Of a stretch of 64,000 nucleotides of DNA, positions 25,782-34,679 are shown in pieces (position 1 is the first letter of the stretch; each line of letters begins with the position of its first letter). Under the pieces are notes generated by a model. The model saw only the letters and a list, made by a program, of their open reading frames with translations. It made no database searches and was not told the DNA's origin. Origin of the DNA: an uncultured Collinsella sp. (GTDB lineage Bacteria; Actinomycetota; Coriobacteriia; Coriobacteriales; Coriobacteriaceae); the NCBI GenBank assembly GCA_900548265.1, contig URKG01000003.1:61037-125036 (forward strand). Direction: 5' to 3'. The position numbers and the translations under genes are program-made.

Positions 25782-27607
25782 TCCAGGTTCCTCCCTCCGC
25801 GGAACGCGCCAAAGCCAAAGTGGTCGCAGCGCAGGCAGCGGCTCGCCTCCTGGCGCGCCTCCTCCTCGGTGAGACCCTGCTCGACCAGATTCCAATCGTG
25901 AATGCGCTCGCCGGCCTCGCGCTCGCCCAGCTCGCAGCGGCCGCACTCGTGCTTGCCCTTAAACTGCACGGTCGGCAGCTCCACGTCGAGCTTGATCTTG
26001 TGGTCAAAGCCCAGGTAGCGGTCGATGTTTGCCGAAGCCACGCGGCCGGCGTTGATGGCACGGATGACGGTGGCGGGACCGGTCTGGCAGTCGCCGCCGC
26101 TAAAGAGGCCATCGAAGTTGGGCACGGCGCCGTCCGAATCGGTGACGACGCAACCCCACTTGCAGGCGATGCCCATGTCCTCAAACGGCTTGGAATCGAT
26201 GTCCTGGCCAATGGCCACAAACACGCGCTCGCAGGGAATGACGCGCTCGGGCGTGGCTGCGGCACGCGGGGCCGGACGCCCACGGCGAGGCTCGCCGATA
26301 ATCTGCGGTTGCACGCGCAGGCCGCTCACGCGACCATCTTCGCCCGTCTCGATGGCGAGCGGGGCCGTAAGCTCCAGAACCTCGCAACCCTCGGCCTGGG
26401 CGCCGGCGATTTCAGCGTCCTGAGCCGTCATATCGCAGATGCGACGGCGGTAGACGATGCTTACCTTTTCGGCGCCGCAGCGCACGGCAGAGCGCGCCAC
26501 GTCCATGGCCACGTTGCCGCCGCCGATGACGCACACGCGCTGGCCGCTCAGGTCGGGCAGCTCGTCGTCTCCGATGGCGCGCAGCATCTTGACGGCCGAT
26601 TCCACGCCGGGCGCCTCTTCACCCGGAAGGCCGAGCTTCTTGTCGCTATGGGCACCGATGGCCAGGTAGACGGCATCGAACTCGTCGCGCAGGCGAGCGA
26701 GCTCCTCGCCGTTCACGGAGTGATCGAGCTCAACGTCGATGCCGGCGCTCAAGATCCAGTCGATCTCGGCCTGCAGGCGCTCGCGCGGCAGACGATAGCT
26801 GGGGATGCCGTAGCGCAGCATGCCGCCCAAGTGGTGGCGCTGCTCAAAAATGGTCACCTTGTGGCCCATCACGGCCAGGTAGTAGGCACAGGAAAGGCCA
26901 GCCGGGCCGCCGCCGATCACGGAGACGCGCTTACCGGTGTTGTCCACTACATGCGGCTTGTGGTCGTTGAGGTCACTGTGCTCAACGGCAAAACGCTTGA
27001 GGGCGAGGATGTTCATGGGGTCGTCGACCATGCCACGGCGGCAATGCATCTCGCAGGGATGCTCGCACACCAGGCCGCAAACGAGCGGCAGCGGGTTATT
27101 CTTGCGGATGACCTTGACGGCATCGGCATAGCGGCCGGCCTCGACGAGCGAAATGTAACCGGGAATGTCGACATGCGCCGGACAGCCCGAGACGCACGGG
27201 ACGCGGGCCTCGCGGTCAAAGCCACAGGAGTGCTCGCGGATGTGGTGCTCAAAATCGTCACGGAAACCGCGGATAGCCGTAAGCGCCATGGCGCCGGCCT
27301 CGTAACCGATGGCGCAATCGCTCGAAAGATAGATGGTGCGGGCGGTGCGCTCGATCAGATTGAGCGTGGACTCGTCGGCGCGGCCCTCGAGCACATCGGC
27401 GAGCAGATCGCTCAGCGCGCTCAGGCCCACGCGGCAGGGCGTGCACTTGCCGCAGCTCTGGGTGGAGCACAGGTTGACGAGCGCTGCCGTAAACTCAACG
27501 GGACACGGGGCGAGCGAACTCACCGCCAGACGACGTCCGAGCGCATCGTGCAGGTCGTCCATGACGGCCTGAGCGTGGCTGCGTTCCATTACGTGCAGTC
27601 GAGCCAT
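25775..27607 (-). CDS. NuoF-C-like / GltD-like NAD(P)H oxidoreductase, hydrogenase partner
   Basis: 610 aa flavoprotein with an unusual build. Residues 35-135 hold SCGKCTPCRVGL plus a later cysteine, the 4Fe-4S domain found at the C-terminus of NuoF, without NuoF's FMN domain. Residues 135-600 are a GltD-like module: cysteine-rich VPCVSGCPAHVDIPGY and CGLVCEHPCEMHCRRG, FAD site VSVIGGGPAGLSCAYYL, NAD(P) site VCVIGGGNVAMDVARSA, and a late CGRCELG...CLRCDHFG. It probably passes electrons between pyridine nucleotide and the hydrogenase encoded just downstream (7-nt overlap). ATG 27607 follows GAGGGG by 6 nt. It is not the glutamate synthase subunit, which is encoded at 41227. Confidence 0.85.
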   Translation of the reverse strand: MARLHVMERSHAQAVMDDLHDALGRRLAVSSLAPCPVEFTAALVNLCSTQSCGKCTPCRVGLSALSDLLADVLEGRADESTLNLIERTARTIYLSSDCAIGYEAGAMALTAIRGFRDDFEHHIREHSCGFDREARVPCVSGCPAHVDIPGYISLVEAGRYADAVKVIRKNNPLPLVCGLVCEHPCEMHCRRGMVDDPMNILALKRFAVEHSDLNDHKPHVVDNTGKRVSVIGGGPAGLSCAYYLAVMGHKVTIFEQRHHLGGMLRYGIPSYRLPRERLQAEIDWILSAGIDVELDHSVNGEELARLRDEFDAVYLAIGAHSDKKLGLPGEEAPGVESAVKMLRAIGDDELPDLSGQRVCVIGGGNVAMDVARSAVRCGAEKVSIVYRRRICDMTAQDAEIAGAQAEGCEVLELTAPLAIETGEDGRVSGLRVQPQIIGEPRRGRPAPRAAATPERVIPCERVFVAIGQDIDSKPFEDMGIACKWGCVVTDSDGAVPNFDGLFSGGDCQTGPATVIRAINAGRVASANIDRYLGFDHKIKLDVELPTVQFKGKHECGRCELGEREAGERIHDWNLVEQGLTEEEARQEASRCLRCDHFGFGAFRGGRNLEW

Positions 27608-27731
27608 AAGATCCCCTCTCACATGGCAGCCCGGAGGCGAGGCCGGGCGAAATTGCTACACGCACAACACTGACCTAAAAAGTTGTGAGGTCTCCATACG
27701 GTTCGGCAGGCGGTATAAAATGTCACCCTCA

Positions 27732-27754
27732 GCGGTGAAATAGAACATTACCGC
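27732..27754. promoter_or_regulatory. Second dyad in the hydrogenase promoter region
   Basis: GCGGT (27732-27736) and ACCGC (27750-27754) flank 13 nt. The extended arms GCGGTGA/TTACCGC match at 6 of 7. It shares GGTAA/TTACC halves with the stronger dyad 13 nt upstream. Confidence 0.35.
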
Positions 27755-27766
27755 AGATAAATGCCA

Positions 27767-27792
27767 TATTTGGTAAAACGCGTTACCAAATA
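27767..27792. promoter_or_regulatory. Perfect 10-bp dyad upstream of the hydrogenase operon
   Basis: TATTTGGTAA and TTACCAAATA, perfect inverted 10-mers around AACGCG, 160-185 nt before the diaphorase ATG. AT-rich arms and no T-run argue for a protein-binding operator rather than a terminator. It does not match the usual Rex consensus. The regulator is unknown. Confidence 0.6.
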
Positions 27793-27837
27793 GCAATAGC
27801 CCATGTGGGCAAATCGCGCCTTACAATTTTTCCTATC

Positions 27838-27901
27838 TGATCCGTTTTCCTCCGTCCCCAAGGGGTCATGTGATCCGAAGGGGACGAAGGAAACCGGATC
27901 A
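27838..27901. repeat. Family C palindrome, copy 2 (inside-out order)
   Basis: Outer arms TGATCCGTTTTCCTCCGTCC and its inverted partner GGACGAAGGAAACCGGATCA. Relative to copy 1 the two arms are in reversed order, with the GGGGTCA/TGATCC ends at the centre. Confidence 0.85.
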
Positions 27902-27907
27902 TTTTTG

Positions 27908-28045
27908 GTACAAAGGAGTCAGGCCGCCTTGCACCAATCATGAGTTGCGGTGAAATAGGGACTGAAAAGCCGCTCAAAAGGCCAAAACAGTCCGTATTCC
28001 ACCGCAACTCATGATTGGTGCAGATCAACCTGACCTCTTTGCACT
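27908..28045. repeat. Family D-type outer arms enclosing family B copy 3
   Basis: TTGCACCAATCATG (27929-27942) and its inverse CATGATTGGTGCA (28010-28022) directly continue the arms of the family B element at 27943-28009, giving an inverted repeat of roughly 35 bp per side. The outer words resemble the TGGTGCAGATTAACCTGTCC unit at 37874-37889. Confidence 0.8.
27943..28009. repeat. Family B palindrome, copy 3 (67 nt)
   Basis: Arms AGTTGCGGTGAAATAGGGAC / CAGTCCGTATTCCACCGCAA with the final CT; the 23-nt centre pairs GCC/GGC. It is nested in a second inverted repeat (27908-28045). Together with the flanking elements it fills the 525-nt gap 27608-28132, which has no gene. Confidence 0.9.
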
Positions 28046-28050
28046 AAAAA

Positions 28051-28079
28051 GGGCCCCGAGCATAGTCTGCTCGGGGCCC
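28051..28079 (-). terminator. Intrinsic terminator of the DEAD-box helicase gene
   Basis: Perfect 12-bp stem GGGCCCCGAGCA/TGCTCGGGGCCC with a 5-nt loop, followed on the minus strand by TTTTTAG; 53 nt past the helicase stop. Confidence 0.9.
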
Positions 28080-28132
28080 AAACTCATCTCGCCTTACCGC
28101 GCGACTCGTATCCTTATCGCACGACGCGTATG

Positions 28133-30379
<2,247 letters not shown>

Positions 30380-30650
30380 ATGTTGTTGTTCCTTATCTGC
30401 ACGCGCAATGGGCACAGCATACGGCCGCGCGGGCGTGCTTGGTAGTGCGCTAATACATACAAAAACGGGTGCGCACAGAGAGGACGTTGCTCAGCACGCT
30501 GGCGATCGCTTTGGCAGCCCTATCACGCGCCGTCCAGACGCAGCAGCTCTAAGCGATGGAGCAGATTCGCCGCCGGTTAGTATACCCGCACTCCGTATGC
30601 CCCCACGTAAACCACAGATGACGGGGTGGACGAGGTGGGCCCGGCTGATT
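30380..30650. other. Divergent leader region of helicase and FHA genes
   Basis: Upstream half of the 588-nt gap 30380-30967. A minus-strand TATACT box at 30579-30584 would give the helicase mRNA a leader of about 190 nt, which is usual for autoregulated DEAD-box genes. No gene is seen. Confidence 0.35.
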
Positions 30651-30788
30651 GTCTCAATCTGTAACATCTACAGGGCAAATCTTCCTCTACGTGTTACAGA
30701 TCGAGACAAACGGTCGACACGGTTCAGAAACGTCTCAATCTGTAACAGTTACCGAGTAAAATCGGCCCTAATTGTTATAGATCAAGAC
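30651..30788. repeat. Family A array, 2 units of 57 nt
   Basis: Units 30651-30707 and 30732-30788, separated by 24 nt. Each begins GTCTCAATCTGTAACA and ends with the inverse (TGTTACAGATCGAGAC; TGTTATAGATCAAGAC). The 25-nt centres differ; the second pairs CCGA/TCGG around an A-rich apex. The array lies 180 nt before the FHA-protein gene. Confidence 0.92.
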
Positions 30789-30854
30789 AGAGGGGGATTT
30801 CCGTCCAGTCCAAACCAAATCTCTCAGTCTTCCTGCAATTTCGAACATGTGGCC

Positions 30855-30860
30855 TATAAT
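30855..30860 (+). promoter_or_regulatory. Candidate -10 box for the FHA gene
   Basis: TATAAT, 108 nt before the GTG start, within an AT-rich stretch. The -35 element (CCTGCA at 30832-30837) is weak. Confidence 0.35.
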
Positions 30861-30967
30861 GTTGCTTTGGTTACGCTATATATTGCGCAGCCATTTAATA
30901 CGTCGCCCACCGGGGGCCATTAATTCCTATCGCCATATTGGCTAGGAAGCAATCAAAGGAGGTATCC

Positions 30968-31930
30968 GTGGCAGCAGAGACGCCTTGCTCGGTCCTCTAT
31001 AACGATATTCGCTCGTTCGGCGGTCTTAAACATCTCGAGATCGCCCGAATGCTCATCAATGGAAACTCTTATCTCGGCAGTACCCTGCTCGAGAAATGCT
31101 CTTCCAACCGCTCGTATCTCACCCGTTACATCGTCCATCGCAAGCCTGACCAGTGCGCGCCCTCCATCTACAGCGACTTTACCGTCACCACGCTCAACCT
31201 TTCCTCGGCAATCTGCAGCAAGCTCGGCGGCGGCGAGTCCGCCTATCGGGCAATCGCCGAGCACTATCGCGGTCCGGCCGCCAACGAAATGATGTCGGCT
31301 CTCGCCAGCTACAAGCTGGACAGCCGCCTATATGCAAATGCCCTCAATCGCATCGACAACTTTGACGGCAATGCCGTGCGCGAGAAAAGCACGCTTTACC
31401 TTATGCTCTTTGTGGCAACGGGGGCGCTCGCCGATCCCGTTCAGGGCGTGGCCACCGTCGAGCGCTTTTGCGACAGCAAGACGGGCGAGCACTTTGGCAC
31501 CACCGAAACTACCGTCGGACGTGGCTTTATGAGCAGCCTGGAGCAGCCGCGCACCGTCGCCCCCAACCTCGGTCTGCTCAGAACCCATGCCGACAACTGC
31601 GCCGACATGCAAATCCATCCCCTCACACGCGATCCGCGCGGCACCGTAATTGGTTCTTTGCCCAAAACCTCGCCCAGCATCACCGATGTGGGCGCCGACG
31701 CATCGCGCGAGCATCTTCGCATTTGGCTTGAGGGTGAGCACTGGTACGCCCAGGGCCTTGGATCGACCAACGGCACGGTACTCGAATCGGGTGCAGGCGA
31801 CGGCGATATTGTGATTGAACCGCCACGCGACCAACGCGAGCCCGGCAAGATCTATCCCCCAGTGGAAATCGAAAACAGCGACAGGCTCCATCTGGGTCTC
31901 TACACGACATTCCTTGTCATTGTGGACTAG
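30968..31930 (+). CDS. FHA-domain protein beside a membrane kinase
   Basis: 320 aa cytoplasmic protein. Residues 1-200 are unrecognised, apparently helical, with no membrane segment. Residues about 215-320 form a C-terminal FHA (phosphothreonine-binding) domain: VIGSLPK, ASREHLRIW (Ser246, His249) and GLGSTNGTVL (Asn268). The Arg that usually follows the first glycine (GR) is Ser230 here, so phosphopeptide affinity may differ. GTG at 30968 is chosen since AAAGGAGG ends 5 nt upstream; an earlier ATG at 30938 lies before the ribosome site. It is followed by a terminator and then the kinase gene, suggesting a kinase and phospho-reader pair. The N-terminal region may be the output or substrate part. 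Confidence 0.82.
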   Translation: MAAETPCSVLYNDIRSFGGLKHLEIARMLINGNSYLGSTLLEKCSSNRSYLTRYIVHRKPDQCAPSIYSDFTVTTLNLSSAICSKLGGGESAYRAIAEHYRGPAANEMMSALASYKLDSRLYANALNRIDNFDGNAVREKSTLYLMLFVATGALADPVQGVATVERFCDSKTGEHFGTTETTVGRGFMSSLEQPRTVAPNLGLLRTHADNCADMQIHPLTRDPRGTVIGSLPKTSPSITDVGADASREHLRIWLEGEHWYAQGLGSTNGTVLESGAGDGDIVIEPPRDQREPGKIYPPVEIENSDRLHLGLYTTFLVIVD

Positions 31931-31931
31931 C

Positions 31932-31964
31932 ACGGACGGCGATCGAAAGACGGTCGCCGTCCGT
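31932..31964 (+). terminator. Intrinsic terminator after the FHA gene
   Basis: Stem ACGGACGGCGA/TCGCCGTCCGT followed by CTTTCGTCTTCT. It separates the FHA gene from the kinase gene, so the latter probably has its own promoter. Confidence 0.7.
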
Positions 31965-32008
31965 CTTTCGTCTTCTACCTTCTGCGTCGTAAACGACAAT
32001 GCTCAGCG

Positions 32009-32069
32009 GTATACGTGGGCAGTGCGGCTATCATGCTACTTTACCGATATCCGCACTGCTCACGTATAC
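32009..32069 (+). promoter_or_regulatory. Large inverted repeat in the kinase gene leader
   Basis: GTATACGTGGGCAGTGCGG (32009-32027) and CCGCACTGCTCACGTATAC (32051-32069) pair at 18 of 19 positions (the odd pair is G-U in RNA), around a 23-nt loop. It ends 32 nt before the kinase ATG and has no T-run. It could be an operator, a protective 5' hairpin or a translation-control structure. Confidence 0.7.
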
Positions 32070-32101
32070 GTGCGGCAACCCATGCCAGACAAAGGAACGC
32101 C

Positions 32102-34186
32102 ATGGATACTACCGATAGCGCCTATGGCGACAAACTCATCCGTCTCGACACGTTCGATACCGCCGTGGCGGTCGACCCCAGCGCCGAGGATGACGCCAAG
32201 CGCCGGTTTATGACGCTTATTCTCCAGACGGCCCACCGCAACAACGGCAACATCGGGCACGTGCTGCGCGCGACCAACACGAGCGGCGAGGTCTTTGCCG
32301 TCAAGCTACTCAAGGACAACGCCATCCTTTCCGGCCAAGCCCCCGACCGCTCCGCCGAGCAATCGGCAGCGCACCTGGCCAACACCGCCGCGCTGTTCGA
32401 GGAGTACCGTCATCTGTGTACCGTCTCGCACCTGCGCGGATTTCCGCGCGTCTATGGCTACGGATCGCGCGAGGATGACCCTCTCATCCTCATGGAGTGG
32501 GTCGAGGGCACCTCGCTCAAGCAGGCGCTGCCCCTGCTTCCGCACGACGCCTCGGGCGGGCTGACCACCCAGATGGTCGCCGCCGTCGGAAACGCCGTGC
32601 TTCGTGCGCTCTTGATGACCCAAGGCCTCGTGAATCCGGTCATCCATCGCGACCTGTCGCCTGCCAATATCATGTTCCGCACCACCAGCCGAACGCTCGA
32701 GCAGCAGATTGCCGATTGTTCCTTTGACCCCTGCCTCATCGACATGGGCTCCGCGACCATGGCTCTCGGCGACGACACGATCACCCGACGCGCCGACATC
32801 TGGCGCTTTGCCACGCCCGCATACGCCGCGCCCGAGATGCTCACGCAGGATATCGAAGGCATCGCGGCCCTTCGCCGTTCGCCGGCAATCGATGTCTATG
32901 CGCTTTCGAGCATTCTGTACCAGCTCTACAGCGGTCGCAAACCGTTTGACTTTGAGTCGACGGACGCCGCTGCAACCGGCTCGTTCTATCTCGTAAAGAC
33001 CAAGACCAAGCCGGCACCGCTCGAGCCGCGCTGCGAGGGCGATGAAGCGCTCGTCCAAATCATCATGAAGGGTCTCTCAGTCGAGCAGTGTGATCGTCCC
33101 ACCGAGCAGCAGATGCTCGAGGTGCTCTCGACATACCTCACCGATGCCGAATCCGAGGGCCGCGAGGGCGCGGGCAGTGATGCCGCAATCGACATCGACT
33201 CCGGTACGCACCTTAAGGTCGACGTCGCCGGCGAGCGCGCGCGAGAGATCCTGGAACAGGCCCGGCACGATGCCATGACCCGTCGCCGGTTTATTATCGG
33301 TGGCGTCGTTGCAGCCGTTGCGGGGCTCAGCGTCATTGGGGCGGCAACCCATGGCTTTGGCATCCCCGACTACCTGGATGGCATCCGCGGTTCGCTTGAC
33401 GACTACACCTGGGATCAGCTGCAGGAGATTTCGCTCAAGATTAAGGCCGCCGAGACCCGTAGCGAGGCACGCGAGATTGCCAAGCGCTATCACCTGCTCG
33501 ATGCCGATGGGCATATCCCCTATCCGTGTACCAAACGTGTCACGCTCACCAACGGGCTGCAGGTTGGCGCGCAGCTTGTGGGCATCCGCCACGATGAGCT
33601 TCTGGACGGGACGGGCAAGGCCGGATTGACGTTTATGTTCGATGCGGGTATTGCCGAGCGCAACGCTGCGGCTGAACCGCCGAGCGCCGGCTGGGCAGAT
33701 TGCGAGCTGCGGGAATGGCTCAACGGCGACGGCCTTAAGCTGCTGCCCAACGAGTTGCGCGCACTCATCAAATCTGTCAAAAAGATCTCGAATAACGCTG
33801 GCGCCGCCAACAGTGCATCGTGTCTGAGCGAGTTGCCCGCAACCCTTTGGCTGCCCGCCATGGTCGAGTTGTGCGGTACGCAACCGCCCGAGTCATTTGC
33901 CAAGGACTATCACTACCTGGCAGACATCTACAACGGCGAGGGCAAGGGGTACCAACTCTTCCGCGAGCTCAAGGTGAGCCCGTATTCCACGAACGAGACG
34001 ATGGTCCGCCAGTGGAAGGGCAAGGACACCTGCTGGTGGGAGCGCACGGTGAGCCCCGACTCATCGGAGACCGAAGGCACGCTCTACATAAACCGTGTGG
34101 GCCACGACGGCGACGTCTTTACGTACGCAACGCCTGCGGACAACCCCAAGAAGCGGACCTGCGTGATCCCCGGGTTCTGTATTTAG
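32102..34186 (+). CDS. Membrane Ser/Thr protein kinase with outer DUF6273-like domain
   Basis: 694 aa receptor-like kinase. Residues about 35-330 are a Hanks-type kinase: VAIK-equivalent FAVKLLK (Lys68), HRDLSPANI (Asp184; Ser replaces the usual HRDLKP lysine), DMG in place of DFG (Asp214) and TPAYAAPEML. A single membrane span, FIIGGVVAAVAGLSVIGAA, follows RRR at about 394-419. Residues 480-694 outside resemble DUF6273 (WADCELREWLNG at 531; LPATLWLPAMVELCG). PASTA repeats, usual in Gram-positive kinases of this topology, are absent, so the ligand is likely different. ATG 32102 follows AAAGGA. Paired with the FHA gene upstream and flanked by family A arrays. Confidence 0.85.
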   Translation: MDTTDSAYGDKLIRLDTFDTAVAVDPSAEDDAKRRFMTLILQTAHRNNGNIGHVLRATNTSGEVFAVKLLKDNAILSGQAPDRSAEQSAAHLANTAALFEEYRHLCTVSHLRGFPRVYGYGSREDDPLILMEWVEGTSLKQALPLLPHDASGGLTTQMVAAVGNAVLRALLMTQGLVNPVIHRDLSPANIMFRTTSRTLEQQIADCSFDPCLIDMGSATMALGDDTITRRADIWRFATPAYAAPEMLTQDIEGIAALRRSPAIDVYALSSILYQLYSGRKPFDFESTDAAATGSFYLVKTKTKPAPLEPRCEGDEALVQIIMKGLSVEQCDRPTEQQMLEVLSTYLTDAESEGREGAGSDAAIDIDSGTHLKVDVAGERAREILEQARHDAMTRRRFIIGGVVAAVAGLSVIGAATHGFGIPDYLDGIRGSLDDYTWDQLQEISLKIKAAETRSEAREIAKRYHLLDADGHIPYPCTKRVTLTNGLQVGAQLVGIRHDELLDGTGKAGLTFMFDAGIAERNAAAEPPSAGWADCELREWLNGDGLKLLPNELRALIKSVKKISNNAGAANSASCLSELPATLWLPAMVELCGTQPPESFAKDYHYLADIYNGEGKGYQLFRELKVSPYSTNETMVRQWKGKDTCWWERTVSPDSSETEGTLYINRVGHDGDVFTYATPADNPKKRTCVIPGFCI

Positions 34187-34228
34187 GCGGCGGGCGTCTT
34201 GCCGTGACGGGACCCCTCCCCGGCAATT

Positions 34229-34527
34229 GTCTCGATCTGTAACACTAGCTCGGCAGATACAGGTCTAGATGTTACAGAACGAGACATTTGAGTTGACCGC
34301 AGACGCTCTGTCTCGATCTGTAACAGTTAGAGGTCATATTTGCTGCTAGATGTTACAGATTGAGACATTGAGTTTCCTGCCAACTGTTTGTCTTAATCTG
34401 TAACAAATACTCGGTAAAACGGGGTCTAGTTGTTACAAATCGAGACGTTTGGACTGCCACTCAACAGTTCGTCTAAATCTGTAACAACTATGGTTCAAAA
34501 ACCGGTCCAGATGTTACAGATTGAGAT
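34229..34527. repeat. Family A array, 4 units of 57 nt
   Basis: Units 34229-34285, 34310-34366, 34390-34446 and 34471-34527, each exactly 57 nt, with 24, 23 and 24 nt between them (period 80-81). Arms vary slightly (GTCTCG, GTCTTA, GTCTAA at the left end). A degenerate half unit, CTCATCTGTAACG, follows at 34564-34576. Starts 43 nt after the kinase stop and fills most of the 493-nt gap 34187-34679; no gene lies there. Confidence 0.95.
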
Positions 34528-34601
34528 GATTGGTTGGGACGGTTCATCGGCCAACCAACCATCCTCATCTGTAACGAAATGTCATACATTTCTTTCTGTA
34601 C

Positions 34602-34632
34602 TGGACACCCCCAGGGGGTATGGGTGTATAGT
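34602..34632 (+). promoter_or_regulatory. copA promoter with CsoR-type operator
   Basis: ACCCCC-A-GGGGGT (34607-34619) is a perfect 13-nt palindrome of the G-tract kind bound by CsoR copper repressors. It lies between TGGACA (34602-34607) and TATAGT (34627-34632), a 19-nt spacer, about 50 nt before copA. A csoR gene is encoded downstream at 37527. Confidence 0.75.
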
Positions 34633-34679
34633 ATCAGCAGGTTAACAATTCCAACACCAAATTACAGAAAGGAGAAGCC

